Shown: positions 1-8,166, numbered from the stretch's first letter. The stretch: 64,000 nucleotides of DNA from CAKZQX01 sp034435975 (GCA_034435975.1 DAOTWD010000152.1:75341-139340); one strand, 5' to 3'. The notes: generated by a model from the sequence alone, not told the origin. Numbers and translations are program-made.

Positions 1-30
1 CTGACACGGCGGTATATTGATGACGAGTGA
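1..30 (+). CDS. possible 3' end of an upstream gene (partial)
   Basis: The first 30 bases read in frame as nine codons followed by TGA, and a strong hairpin terminator starts about 20 bases later on the same strand. This is consistent with the tail of a plus-strand gene that begins outside the window. Nine residues are too few to name a product, and the frame could be a coincidence. Confidence 0.25.
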   Translation: MTRRYIDDE

Positions 31-51
31 GGCTGTCAGAGCGGTAGTGGC

Positions 52-94
52 AAAAGAGGCGAGTCGGGCCACTGCCACGACTCGCCTCTTTTTT
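52..94. terminator. bidirectional intrinsic terminator
   Basis: A near-perfect 15-bp stem (arms around AAAGAGGCGAGTCG and its complement) closes an 11-nt loop. It is followed by a run of six T on the plus strand and four on the minus strand. It lies just past the possible gene end at position 30 and 6 bases beyond the encoded CCA end of the tmRNA, so it probably stops transcription from both sides. Confidence 0.75.
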
Positions 95-99
95 AACGG

Positions 100-464
100 T
101 GGTGGAGATGGGGGGAGTCGAACCCCCGTCCAGAAAAATAGGTTGTAGATATACTACAAGCTTAGCTCATTGCTTTTAGCTCGCTCTGAACCGCGCCATG
201 AGCAAAGCGGTCTTCGAGCAATCTCACGTATCTTAGACTAGCCCGTGTGAGCAACGAGACTGGTCGCACTCGACTTACTGACGTCTAACTCCGCATCATC
301 GAGCGAATGCTGGACAGACGCGCTCCTTAATTAAGCAGCGAGGGCCAGCCGAGGCTGAACCCGAGTGTGGTTGTTGGCAGTTATTGCCGTTGCCCCTTTA
401 ACGAGACTGGGCGGCTCGGCTTGCAATCTACAACGTTCTTTCCCTGTCGAAACCATGCATCCCC
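100..464 (-). ncRNA. ssrA: transfer-messenger RNA (tmRNA)
   Basis: This RNA rescues stalled ribosomes by acting first as an alanyl-tRNA and then as an mRNA for a degradation tag. The 5' end GGGGATG pairs over 7 bp with CATCTCC before an encoded ACCA; the third pair is a G-U wobble, the identity signal for alanyl-tRNA synthetase. The T-arm GGGGGTTCGACTCCCCC is intact. The tag frame (positions 378 to 331, minus strand) reads ANNHTRVQPRLALAA followed by TAA. The LALAA ending is the typical protease signal, and the whole tag is very like that of Chloroflexus. The RNA is about 365 nt including CCA, a normal length. A consensus promoter lies directly upstream. Confidence 0.95.
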
Positions 465-482
465 GTATGACACACAAAGCTC

Positions 483-511
483 ATTATACCAGAACGGTCG
501 TGCGCTGTCAA
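483..511 (-). promoter_or_regulatory. sigma-70 promoter of ssrA
   Basis: On the minus strand TTGACA (511-506) and TATAAT (488-483) are both perfect matches to consensus and are separated by exactly 17 bp. The expected start falls about 10 to 15 bases upstream of the mature tmRNA end at 464. It is the strongest-looking promoter in the window, as expected for an abundant constitutive RNA. Confidence 0.85.
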
Positions 512-569
512 TAGTAGGATGGTGAGGCGTTGAGGTACCCAACGCCTTCATACTCAACCTCCTGGCCCA

Positions 570-860
570 CTATCGCTTGATTTGCTCGCCAGTGTAGGGA
601 TCGTACTGCCACTCACCAGTTGGATCTTGCTGGTTTAGCGGTATCTGCGACGGCATGGGCGAAGATGGGAAGCTGAGTGGCTCCTCAGGCATCACAATCC
701 ATAAAACCAGGTAAAGCAGAGGGCTGACGCCGCCCATCAATACGGCAATGACGAAGATCAGCCGGACAATCGTCGTGTCAATATTGAAGTAACGTGCCAG
801 ACCACTGCATACACCCCCAAGAATACGATCACTGCGCGAGCGAGTAAGTTTATCTTGCAT
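570..860 (-). CDS. PspC-domain membrane protein
   Basis: This 96-residue protein has a PspC domain over residues 4-60, with the motif GGVCSGLARYF at about 15-25 followed by one hydrophobic segment (about 31-56). PspC proteins sit in the inner membrane; in enterobacteria PspC takes part in the phage-shock envelope stress response, but stand-alone PspC proteins in other phyla are mostly uncharacterised. The C-terminus (60-96) is polar, rich in Pro and Gln, and probably disordered. The ATG at 860 is preceded by an AAGGGA-like ribosome site. There are no psp partners nearby, so a role in envelope stress is only inferred from the family. Confidence 0.8.
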   Translation of the reverse strand: MQDKLTRSRSDRILGGVCSGLARYFNIDTTIVRLIFVIAVLMGGVSPLLYLVLWIVMPEEPLSFPSSPMPSQIPLNQQDPTGEWQYDPYTGEQIKR

Positions 861-989
861 GGTAAGATCCCTTTCGTCTTAACAAAAATACACTGTGTGC
901 TTCCAGTTATTTCTCGCTAATGGTACGATGGAAGCCTCTTAGATGTTGCATTTGCATATCTTGTGCCACAATTGCCATGCGTGTCTGCT

Positions 990-1751
990 CTACTGACCCT
1001 GCGCCCCGCGTTCGGCCTCAATAATGCGCTGGAACACCTCAAACGGTTGTGCTCCGCGCACGGTTTGTCCGTTGACCAGAAAAGACGGTGTACCCTGGAT
1101 GCCAATTGAGTGTGCTGTCTCAGTTTGATAGGCAATCCGGGCCGTGTGTTGCTGTGAGTCGAGGCAGGTATTAAACGCGGCTGTATCCAGATTGAGTTCC
1201 TGCGCAAAAAGTTTCAGATTATCCTTGTTGAAGCTACGTTGACCGCTTGCCAGACGTTCAAACAGCAGGTCGTGATACTCCCAGAACGCACCCTGGTCAG
1301 CAGCGCATTCACCGGCTTCGGCAGCAAACAGAGACTCCTCACTTAAGAAGGCTACACTCTGGTAGCCGAAGCGCACCATGCCGGTGTCAATATATTGTTC
1401 CAGAAGCTGCGGGAGCGTATCGGTAGCAAAGCGTCCACAGAAACCACACACAAAATCACTAAACTCAATGATTGTGATCGGCGCATCTGCGTCCCCTCTG
1501 AAGTGACGTGTCTCATTCACCACGGCTTGCATCAAGGTGGTGCGCACATCACTGGCTGCAGGGTTGGGCGCTGGCGCGGCAGAGTCCGTAGCCGGGAGCG
1601 CTGTACGTGCTGGCTCGCCGGCCGTCTGTTTCCCAGCATTATTGCGCCCTGTCAGCAATATGCCACCTGCCCCACCGACGATTATGCCAATCAGGAGTCC
1701 GAACACAAAGATAATCGTCCGGTTGTAGGGTAGCGGGGTTTGTTTCTCCAT
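990..1751 (-). CDS. DsbA-like thiol oxidoreductase, membrane anchored
   Basis: A thioredoxin-fold DsbA/DSBA-family protein of 253 residues. One N-terminal membrane segment (about 11-34) is followed by an Ala/Pro linker (about 50-70) and the catalytic domain with a CGFC redox motif at 102-105; a GTPSFLVNG segment near the C-terminus carries the cis-proline. It should oxidise or exchange disulphides outside the membrane. An in-frame ATG at 1820 would add 23 residues, but the ATG at 1751 has a GAGG site eight bases upstream and puts the membrane segment close to the N-terminus, so I prefer it. A second member of the family lies at 34755-35567 with a different CXXC. Confidence 0.88.
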   Translation of the reverse strand: MEKQTPLPYNRTIIFVFGLLIGIIVGGAGGILLTGRNNAGKQTAGEPARTALPATDSAAPAPNPAASDVRTTLMQAVVNETRHFRGDADAPITIIEFSDFVCGFCGRFATDTLPQLLEQYIDTGMVRFGYQSVAFLSEESLFAAEAGECAADQGAFWEYHDLLFERLASGQRSFNKDNLKLFAQELNLDTAAFNTCLDSQQHTARIAYQTETAHSIGIQGTPSFLVNGQTVRGAQPFEVFQRIIEAERGAQGQ

Positions 1752-1827
1752 AGGTTTTGCCTCATGTTCTTGTACACGGCGTTGCATGAACGCTTGCCGG
1801 ATATGATAGAATTGCTCCATCTAGTTC

Positions 1828-1833
1828 ATTATA
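1828..1833 (-). promoter_or_regulatory. -10 box of the DsbA-like gene
   Basis: A perfect TATAAT on the minus strand sits 7 bases before the more distal ATG (1820), so a transcript would begin at or next to that ATG. Either the distal ATG is used as a leaderless start, or translation begins at 1751 behind a roughly 70-nt leader. No convincing -35 box is visible. Confidence 0.45.
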
Positions 1834-2335
1834 CCCTGCATAGTGGATTGATGCAGCCGATCTTGACGGTATGGATAGGGCGATGTCAACGTTCCGTTGA
1901 TCGGTGGGTGTAACCGCCTCGGTTCTGGTATGCAAAGACCACCTCCGTGGCTTTGCAAGCCCGCCTGCGCGGGCTTTGCAGCCCTCATCCGCGACTTCAG
2001 TTGCGGGGCGGGCAGACTGTTGGCGTAGCCCTATGGTATGGAGGCGTTGCTTGATCATCGATCGCTTGTGTGTCATCATGATATAGGTAACGTCCTTTGT
2101 CTCGTTAACACGAGGTACGTGGTAGCTCGCATCAATTTTTTCGCCGAAGTTTATCCTGAGCGCAGCCGAAGGAGCCAGCGCTCCTGAAAAACAAAGAAAG
2201 TATGTACCGCGAGAAGAGAGGAGAGAGAAGAGAGAACCCTCCTCCGCTTCTCTCGCTCTTCACTCCTCTTCGGGGTGACAGTCTCCGAGAGCAACAGGTA
2301 CTTTTGGCCTGGGAGCCGTCACATAGAGTCATAGT
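1834..2335. repeat. 500-bp spacer with a REP-like hairpin and copy A of the GA-rich repeat
   Basis: No gene is supported here. Positions 1955-1979 form a hairpin with arms AAGCCCGC and GCGGGCTT around a 4-base loop. From about 2186 to 2335 there is a GA/CT-rich element whose complement begins TGACGGCTCCCAG and continues to TGTTGCTCTCGGAGACTG and a long purine tract. The same arrangement recurs at 22358-22488 and 34053-34180, in the opposite orientation to this copy. Confidence 0.6.
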
Positions 2336-3040
2336 ATGGATAACAATTGGCCGACTTCGCCTGATGCAGCGATTGTGGTGCAAGAAGAGCTACGCAGTCG
2401 TATCAGTCTTGAAGATGACTTTGCGCCAGTGCAGACCGTGGCCGGGGTTGATGTGGGTTTTGAAGCCGACAATAGCGTGGCGCGGGCAGCGGTGGTGGTG
2501 CTTACCTATTCGACACTGCAACCATGCGCCTATGCCCTGGCGCGTCGTCCGGTAACGTTTCCCTATATTCCAGGCTTCCTCTCCTTTCGTGAGACGCCGG
2601 TCATTCTCGATGCACTGGCACAGTTGCCGATCCAACCGGATCTGGTCATCTGCGATGGGCAGGGAATTGCGCATCCGCGACGGTTTGGCATTGCCTGCCA
2701 TCTGGGGTTGGTAGCCGGATTACCCAGCATTGGCTGTGCCAAGTCACGCTTAATCGGCCACCATGAACCGTTGCCAGATAAGCGTGGTGCCCAGGTGCCA
2801 CTGCTCGATGGGTCGGAACAAATTGGAGTCGTGGTACGCACACGTGCGGGGGTTAAACCCGTATATGTCTCGCCTGGTCATCGCGTGAGCATGGCAAGTG
2901 CAGTAGGGCTGGTTATGCATTGTGTCACGAAATATCGTCTACCCGAAACCACCCGTGCAGCACACAACCTGGCGTCCAATGATATTGTGCCACACGCACT
3001 GTCATTGCCAGCGTCACAGCAACGCCTGGCACTCGAATAG
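2336..3040 (+). CDS. nfi: endonuclease V (deoxyinosine 3' endonuclease)
   Basis: A 234-residue protein of the endonuclease V family, which cuts the second phosphodiester bond 3' of deoxyinosine to start repair of deaminated adenine. The expected metal-binding acidic residues are visible: Asp in VAGVDVGF (about 39), Glu in FRETP (about 86) and Asp in VICDGQG (about 107). The PYIPG wedge that separates the strands is at 77-81, and GIAHPRRFGIACHLG is a family signature. Length is normal. The ATG at 2336 lacks an obvious ribosome site and lies directly behind a repeat element. It appears to be a single-gene unit. Confidence 0.93.
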   Translation: MDNNWPTSPDAAIVVQEELRSRISLEDDFAPVQTVAGVDVGFEADNSVARAAVVVLTYSTLQPCAYALARRPVTFPYIPGFLSFRETPVILDALAQLPIQPDLVICDGQGIAHPRRFGIACHLGLVAGLPSIGCAKSRLIGHHEPLPDKRGAQVPLLDGSEQIGVVVRTRAGVKPVYVSPGHRVSMASAVGLVMHCVTKYRLPETTRAAHNLASNDIVPHALSLPASQQRLALE

Positions 3041-3352
3041 CGTTCACGCTGCAACCAGCAACCCTCTTGTGAAGAACCGGAGTCCCGGCCTGGCCTGATC
3101 TCGCTCAACCCCGACTGAAACAGGGACTTCAGGGTTACAATGGCCATACGATTGCTATAGTTAGATACGGAAGCAGGAAACAGAACGGCTGTCAGTGAGA
3201 TAGGCAATAACGATGCCCAGATGGGGCGTCATGGGCATCGCGCCTGTTTCAGGGATTGTATCTGTCTCATCACAGGTGGTCAAGTTGGTAATATATTGTT
3301 GCGTATTTATTGACCTGTGCCATACGAGTGACTCGGTGAATGAGAGCTGGGC
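3041..3352. other. spacer between convergent nfi and O-methyltransferase genes
   Basis: No gene, tRNA or clear terminator is seen in these 312 bases. The phrase GTGAAGNACCGGAGTCCCGG near 3070 recurs near 16027 in another spacer, so part of this is probably another dispersed repeat. Confidence 0.4.
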
Positions 3353-4012
3353 TTATGCATCCTTTTTGCGACTGATCGAAACCCCATCCCGTAGCGGCAC
3401 AATCGTTGACTCAAGTTCGGGATGGCGCATAAGTGCCTGGTTAAAGAGCTGAATCCCACGTACCGTCGGTGGTGGCTGATCTTCCAAAACCTGAGCACTA
3501 CACAGCACATTGTCGCCAATCAATAAACCACCGGGTCGCAAGAGAGCCACACACATATGCAATGCCTGTAGCGCCTGATCCTCTGCCGTCAAACTGCGCA
3601 AAATATCTAGAAAAATCAAGTCATAGCTTGTCAGGTTTAGCCGGGGCAAAGTATCGTTCCATTCTCCCTGGTGCAGAGTGACATCGTTGCCGACATCGGC
3701 TTTGGCAAAAAACTCCTGCGCCAGCTGACACCGCCGGGCGTTGCTCTCAATCACGGTCAGATGTCCCCCCACAGGCTGCAGTGCTTGCAAGATCCATAGT
3801 GCGGCATAGCCCGTTGTGGTGCCGACTTCCAGAGCCTGGCGTGCGCCTATACTGCGGGCCAGCAGATAGAGTAACTGCCCCTGCACGGGGCCAACCAGCG
3901 CCAGCCCCTGTTGTTCGGCGCGTTGTTCCAGTTCGGCCAGTGCACCTGTGCGTGGTGGCATCAGCGCTGCCAGGTAATCCTCAATAGCGATGTTGGTGAT
4001 CGTATCAATCAT
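3353..4012 (-). CDS. class I SAM-dependent O-methyltransferase
   Basis: A 219-residue protein of the small O-methyltransferase family (caffeoyl-CoA/catechol O-methyltransferase-like). The SAM-binding motif I is ALEVGTTTGYAALW at about 60-73; an acidic residue after it (TVIESN) would bind the SAM ribose, and LIFLDI and GGLLIGDNVL are the later family blocks. The acceptor is unknown and cannot be deduced from neighbours. The frame is open to 4153, but the ATG at 4012 has a strong AAGGAGG nine bases upstream and gives the usual family length. Confidence 0.88.
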   Translation of the reverse strand: MIDTITNIAIEDYLAALMPPRTGALAELEQRAEQQGLALVGPVQGQLLYLLARSIGARQALEVGTTTGYAALWILQALQPVGGHLTVIESNARRCQLAQEFFAKADVGNDVTLHQGEWNDTLPRLNLTSYDLIFLDILRSLTAEDQALQALHMCVALLRPGGLLIGDNVLCSAQVLEDQPPPTVRGIQLFNQALMRHPELESTIVPLRDGVSISRKKDA

Positions 4013-4418
4013 AAGAACCCGCCTCCTTGTGCGGTATGCTATTCTGTATATTATGGTGTTGATTGTATCACAAATACCCCCTACTTCATGTTGCAGGGCG
4101 CACATCTGACAATCTGAGAGCCTGTCTAAAAAGCGCGTAGACGTGATGTTCAAGTAACCGGCTACCTCCTGTTAATAAAAAAGGGGGGCCAGGTGAAAGC
4201 ATGGCAGAGCGATACCCAGGCGAAAGCATAGACTTCGGGTTACAATTGCGGGAGACTTGCTCGCGTTCCTTATTTTATTCGCTGTAACCGGGCAAACTGT
4301 GGTATCATATAGGAACAACAAACGCTCACAAGAACACTTCTACCAGTAAAGACACGGGTCGTGAGTCCGCATAGGCGACGGGAATCTCTGCTTATTCGCC
4401 AGAACTGAGGGTTGAGCC
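4013..4418. other. intergenic region between divergent genes
   Basis: It must hold promoters for both flanking genes. Around 4195-4225 there is a repeated phrase (AGGNGAAAGCAT occurs twice) also found in other spacers. Near 4308 a TATCAT box may serve the ANTAR gene. No coding sequence is supported. Confidence 0.35.
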
Positions 4419-5003
4419 ATGTCTGCTACCCGTATTTTAATCGCTGAAGATAATGATCTCGTGTCCCTGACCCTTGAGGAGCAACTCCAGGGATTGGGAT
4501 ATGATGTCGTGGGCATCGCCCGTTCGGGTACGGAAGCGATCTCGCTGGCGCATCGTCTCGTTCCTGATCTTATTATCATGGATATTCGCATGCCGGAAAT
4601 GGAAGGTACTGAGGCGGCAGCTATAATTCGTAATCAGCGCCCGATACCGATTATTATGTTGACAGCCTATGCAGATAAAGAAACTATTCGAAAAGCCGAA
4701 GCTTCCGGGGCGCTGGCTTATCTGGTCAAGCCGGTCAATGAAAATGAGCTCCCACCAGCAATTGATATTGCGCTGGCCCGCTTTAAGGAGATCCAGGCAT
4801 TGCGCACCGAGGTGGTGGAGTTGCAAGACTCATTGGAAGCCCGCAAGCTTATTGAGCGAGCGAAGGGTATCTTGATGCAGCGGCTGGGCTTGAGTGAACG
4901 CGATGCTTATGAACGGCTGCGCCAACGTGCACGTGACAAGCGTGCCAAGATGAAGGACATTGCCCAGGCGATCATCGAGGCCGAGGAATTGCTTGGCTCA
5001 TAG
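4419..5003 (+). CDS. response regulator with ANTAR RNA-binding output domain
   Basis: A 194-residue two-component regulator. The receiver domain (1-120) has the acidic pocket at residues 10-11, the phospho-acceptor Asp55 in IIMDIRMP, and the Thr/Lys of MLTAYAD and LVKPVN. A short coiled linker leads to an ANTAR domain (about 130-188; ARKLIERAKGILMQRLG followed by AYERLRQRARDKRAKM). Phosphorylated ANTAR proteins bind pairs of six-base hairpin loops in RNA and prevent transcription termination. No histidine kinase is adjacent. The gene ends directly before a hairpin-rich spacer leading to rpsU, which makes a local RNA target worth testing. Confidence 0.93.
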   Translation: MSATRILIAEDNDLVSLTLEEQLQGLGYDVVGIARSGTEAISLAHRLVPDLIIMDIRMPEMEGTEAAAIIRNQRPIPIIMLTAYADKETIRKAEASGALAYLVKPVNENELPPAIDIALARFKEIQALRTEVVELQDSLEARKLIERAKGILMQRLGLSERDAYERLRQRARDKRAKMKDIAQAIIEAEELLGS

Positions 5004-5385
5004 GGTGAGTGATGTTCATGAGATGTGAGCCAGGGATGAACAGAAAGTGTGGTTGCATAACCCTGCACCGCAGTTCTGGTGTTGTTGAGGCTTACATCGG
5101 TTGATTTTTTGCAGTCAGGGCAGGCTCTTGTGCCTGCGCCATGCCCCTCTATGCGGCGAGGCAACTATGGGATGCAACCCCTGCATTCCGCATCACAACG
5201 TGGTTAGAACAAAAAACCTGTATGGGATAAGGTTGTCGGAGGGGCCTGTTCCGACCCGGCGCAGCCGGAACTCCGGTCGGGTGTGGGAGCACCAGCCTGG
5301 TTGAAGCCAGGTCTCTCAGGTACCATTGGTTGATATAGCCGAGACCTTTGGGTGACGCTTGCTTGCGATCTTCGGTATTTTCCGC
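5004..5385 (+). other. hairpin-rich spacer, possible non-coding RNA
   Basis: No gene is supported, but the sequence folds repeatedly. GCAGGC/GCCTGC (5120-5137) has a six-base loop; a long stem at 5151-5193 pairs ATGCGG with CCGCAT around GGGATGCA/TGCATTCC; GTCGGA/TCCGAC (5235-5255) and CCGG-CGCAG-CCGG follow; CCTGG/CCAGG (5296-5311) again has a six-base loop. I could not match it to 6S RNA, SRP RNA, RNase P RNA or a riboswitch consensus I know. Direction is assumed from the flanking genes. Confidence 0.4.
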
Positions 5386-5391
5386 TATACT
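5363..5391 (+). promoter_or_regulatory. probable promoter of rpsU
   Basis: TTGCGA (5363-5368) and TATACT (5386-5391) are separated by 17 bp. Transcription would start near 5398, giving rpsU a structured leader of about 180 nt. Confidence 0.55.
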
Positions 5392-5397
5392 GTTAGG

Positions 5398-5560
5398 TAG
5401 TGATATGGACGTAAATCCTGGTATATCAGCTGTGTGTACCAGGTGGGTCAATCCCATGGCAAAGGGGGTGAGTAGGTAAGCGTGTGAATGAAGAGATCCA
5501 CACCCGGCTGTTGTTAGACCAACACCAATCTTCGCCGCAGCCGTCAGGCGCGGTTTTTTT
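5398..5560 (+). ncRNA. structured leader of rpsU with terminator-like end
   Basis: The predicted leader contains consecutive hairpins: TGATAT-GGA/TCC-ATATCA with loop CGTAAA (5401-5428), CCA-TGGG/CCCA-TGG (about 5437-5458), GTGTG/CACAC (about 5482-5503), and TGTTG/CAACA with loop TTAGAC (5509-5524). It ends with CCGC/GCGG (5535-5553) directly followed by seven T. That last element looks like a weak intrinsic terminator only 20 bases before the rpsU start codon, so this could be an attenuator or a separate small RNA. The class is not one I recognise. Confidence 0.45.
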
Positions 5561-5580
5561 CGTTCACGAGCCGCCATACC

Positions 5581-5775
5581 ATGCGAGTTGAACGACGTGA
5601 CGGGGAATCCGTTGAGCAATTGATCCGCCGCTTTAACAAAGGTGTTGTCACCGAGCGGATTACAAAAACGTACCGCGAGAAAATGCACTTTATTTCCAAG
5701 AGTGAGCAGCGTAAAGAAAAGCGTCGCCGCGCTGAACGTAATCGACGCAAAAAAATGGCAAAAGTCAGTTTCTAA
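5581..5775 (+). CDS. rpsU: 30S ribosomal protein bS21
   Basis: A 64-residue, very basic protein matching bS21. ESVEQLIRRFNK near the start and a lysine/arginine-rich tail (KRRRAERNRRKK) are typical of this small-subunit protein, which helps base-pairing between 16S rRNA and the ribosome-binding site. No in-frame start exists upstream, so ATG 5581 is fixed. Unusually, no Shine-Dalgarno sequence precedes it, and the start lies about 20 bases after a hairpin with a T tract. A terminator follows the gene. Confidence 0.93.
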   Translation: MRVERRDGESVEQLIRRFNKGVVTERITKTYREKMHFISKSEQRKEKRRRAERNRRKKMAKVSF

Positions 5776-5790
5776 CCAGCAAAGCTTATT

Positions 5791-5831
5791 ACACGGGAGC
5801 GACGGGGAGCCTCTTGTTGCCCCGTGTTTTT
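5791..5831 (+). terminator. intrinsic terminator after rpsU
   Basis: ACGGGG (5802-5807) pairs with CCCCGT (5820-5825), with an outer CACGGG/CCCGTG alternative, and five T follow at 5827-5831. It lies 15 bases after the rpsU stop codon. Confidence 0.7.
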
Positions 5832-5847
5832 CTATTCGCAGTCATGG

Positions 5848-5853
5848 TATAAT
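5848..5853 (+). promoter_or_regulatory. -10 box upstream of prfA
   Basis: A perfect TATAAT lies 36 bases before the prfA ATG and after the rpsU terminator, so prfA is probably transcribed separately. No good -35 match is visible at 16-18 bp. Confidence 0.4.
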
Positions 5854-5888
5854 AGCTCTTCGCTAATGTAGTATAAAGTGCCGTTTAT

Positions 5889-6971
5889 ATGTTTGATAGA
5901 ATCGCCGGTATTGAAGTGCGCTACAATGAGTTGACCGAGTTGATGGCACAACCCGATGTCGCAACGAATCCATTGCGATTGCAGCAGTATGCGCGTGAAC
6001 AGCGTGATCTTGAGCCGATCGTAGCAGCCTTTCGCCAGTATAGGCAGACACTGCATGCGATTGAGGAAACGCAGATGTTGCTCAACGATGGGCTTGATGC
6101 GGATCTGCGTCAACTGGCACAGGAAGAACTGGACAGCCTGCGTGAGCAACGACGCGCCTTAGAAGAAAAAATGAAGTTTTTGCTCTTGCCCCGCGATCCG
6201 AATGATCAAAAGAATGTGATTATGGAGATTCGCCAGGGAACGGGCGGTGATGAAGCGGCGCTCTTTGCTGCAGATCTGTACCGTATGTACTATCGGTATA
6301 GCGAGTCACGTGGCTGGAAGGTTGAACTGGCGAATGTCACCGAAAACGATGTTGGAGGTTACAAAGAAGTCATTTTTACGGTACGTGGCGAGGGAGTCTA
6401 TAGCCGACTGAAGTATGAGGGTGGGACGCATCGCGTCCAGCGTGTACCAGAGACTGAGGCACGGGGCCGTATTCATACCAGTACTGCAACCGTTGCCGTA
6501 TTGCCCGAAACCGAAGCAAACGAAATTGAATTACGTGAAGATGATTATCGCGTGGATGTCTTTCGTAGCGGTGGTCATGGCGGGCAGGGCGTGAATACGA
6601 CTGACTCGGCCGTGCGCATCGTCTACAAGGGTGGTACCCCCGACGAAATTGTGGTGACATGCCAGGATGGTCGCTCACAAATTAAGAACAAAGAGAAGGC
6701 GCTGTCGGTTTTGCGTGCCAGACTCTATGCCCTTGAGCAAGAGAAATATCAGCGTGAGTTGGGGCTGTCCCGCCTGGCTCAAGTGGGTACTGGTGAACGG
6801 GCCGAGAAAATCCGTACCTACAACTATCCTCAAGATCGGATAACTGACCATCGCATTGAGCAAAGCTTCTCCAACCTGCCGAGCTTTTTGAACGGTGATC
6901 TGGATCCCTTGATTGATGCGTTGATTATCTATGATAATGCCCAGCGCCTGGCGGAGGCAGGTATTAGTTGA
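5889..6971 (+). CDS. prfA: peptide chain release factor 1
   Basis: Release factor 1 reads UAA and UAG and triggers peptide release. The 360-residue length is standard. The universal GGQ motif is at about 231-233 in RSGGHGGQGVNTTDSAVRI, and RIHTSTATVAVLPE is the class signature just upstream. QKNVIMEIRQGTGGDEAALFA identifies the N-terminal part. The usual partner prmC, which methylates the GGQ glutamine, is not adjacent; adenosine deaminase follows instead. No Shine-Dalgarno is obvious before ATG 5889. A strong terminator follows. Confidence 0.96.
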   Translation: MFDRIAGIEVRYNELTELMAQPDVATNPLRLQQYAREQRDLEPIVAAFRQYRQTLHAIEETQMLLNDGLDADLRQLAQEELDSLREQRRALEEKMKFLLLPRDPNDQKNVIMEIRQGTGGDEAALFAADLYRMYYRYSESRGWKVELANVTENDVGGYKEVIFTVRGEGVYSRLKYEGGTHRVQRVPETEARGRIHTSTATVAVLPETEANEIELREDDYRVDVFRSGGHGGQGVNTTDSAVRIVYKGGTPDEIVVTCQDGRSQIKNKEKALSVLRARLYALEQEKYQRELGLSRLAQVGTGERAEKIRTYNYPQDRITDHRIEQSFSNLPSFLNGDLDPLIDALIIYDNAQRLAEAGIS

Positions 6972-7021
6972 ACCATATCTGGCTGTAGCGATACAGCAAT
7001 ACGTCGTATGCATAGAACCAG

Positions 7022-7049
7022 GGAAATAGCGTTGGCTATTTCCTTTTTT
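7022..7049 (+). terminator. intrinsic terminator after prfA
   Basis: A 9-bp perfect stem (GGAAATAGC/GCTATTTCC) with a GTTG loop is followed by six T. It separates prfA from the adenosine deaminase gene. Confidence 0.85.
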
Positions 7050-7117
7050 GTCCCCCGCTTTTGAACAGGCCGGATATTACTGTTGCTCGCAGATTGACGA
7101 TGCAAAGGAGGAGGGTT

Positions 7118-8158
7118 GTGCTGACACCAGAACTCGAGGCGTTTATTGTGCGTATGCCCAAAGTGGAGTTGCATCTCCATCTCGAGGGAACCATTATGCC
7201 GCGTACCCTCCTGGAACTGGCGCAACGCAATCAGGTTGAAATCCCGGCGCGTGATGTTGAGGGGGTTGAGCAGCTGTTCCGCTATCGCAATTTTAGTGAA
7301 TTTCTCACGGTGTATATGGCGCTGGTGCGAGCGATTGTCTATGGTGAGGATTTTGAGCGTCTGGCGTATGAGGCGGGGATGATGCTGGCTGCCCAGCAGG
7401 TATACTATGCCGAGGTTATGCTTTCGCCCATGCAGCACCTGCTGCGTGGCATGGATATGCACGAGGCGCTGGCAGGCACGATTGCTGGCTTTCGTCAGGT
7501 TGAACGTGAAACAGGATTGCTGGTGCGGCTAGGGTTAGATTACGGACGACAGTATGGGCCGGAACTGGCGTGGCAGGTGCTGGAAATTGCGCAGGCGACA
7601 ATGGCTGAAGGAGTCGTGGCCTGGTCAATCGGTGGCAACGAAATCGGTCATCCGCCCGAACCATTTGCTGAGATTTTTGCTGCTGCCAGGAAGGCCGGGT
7701 TACGGTTGATGGCTCATGCAGGGGAGGTGGTTGGCCCCGCCAGTGTCTGGGGAGCGGTGGAGGCGCTGCGAGTGGAGCGCCTGGGGCATGGCATTCGCAG
7801 TGTCGAAGATCCAGCTCTGGTGAGGTATTTGCGTGAAAAAAAGGTGGTACTGGATGTGTGCCCCACCAGCAATTTGCGAACTGGCGCGGCTGAGTCGTGG
7901 CAGCGGCATCCTCTGCGTATACTGTATGATGCCGGTGTCTGTGTGACGCTCAACACGGATGATCCAACGTTTTTTCATACCACGCTGATCGATGAATATC
8001 GCAAGGCGGTATGCTACTTTGGCTTTAACGCCGACGATCTGTGTCGCCTGGTACTCAATGCCATTTCCGCCGCGTTTCTATCGCCGCCAGAGCAAGCCTT
8101 GCTGTTGCAGCGTGTAACCCGTGAATTAACCGCGCTGCGTCGTGAGTTGGGGGTTTAA
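7118..8158 (+). CDS. add: adenosine deaminase
   Basis: This 346-residue metal-dependent amidohydrolase converts adenosine to inosine in purine salvage. The zinc ligands appear in HLHLEGT at the N-terminus, in HAGE (substrate-activating Glu) and HGI in the middle, and in the final NTDDP. CPTSN is another family block. The frame is open from 7061, but GTG 7118 has AGGAGG six bases upstream and places the HLHLEG motif about 14 residues in, as in other members, so I choose it. It lies behind the prfA terminator and is likely monocistronic. Confidence 0.92.
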   Translation: MLTPELEAFIVRMPKVELHLHLEGTIMPRTLLELAQRNQVEIPARDVEGVEQLFRYRNFSEFLTVYMALVRAIVYGEDFERLAYEAGMMLAAQQVYYAEVMLSPMQHLLRGMDMHEALAGTIAGFRQVERETGLLVRLGLDYGRQYGPELAWQVLEIAQATMAEGVVAWSIGGNEIGHPPEPFAEIFAAARKAGLRLMAHAGEVVGPASVWGAVEALRVERLGHGIRSVEDPALVRYLREKKVVLDVCPTSNLRTGAAESWQRHPLRILYDAGVCVTLNTDDPTFFHTTLIDEYRKAVCYFGFNADDLCRLVLNAISAAFLSPPEQALLLQRVTRELTALRRELGV

Positions 8159-8166
8159 GGACAAAC

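Noticed and set aside
5221..5345. SRP RNA, RNase P RNA or a cobalamin/TPP riboswitch
   Set aside because: The hallmark sequences (GGAAGGAAGCAG-like SRP loop, GAGGAAAGTCC of RNase P, riboswitch cores) are absent, so only an unclassified structured region is reported.
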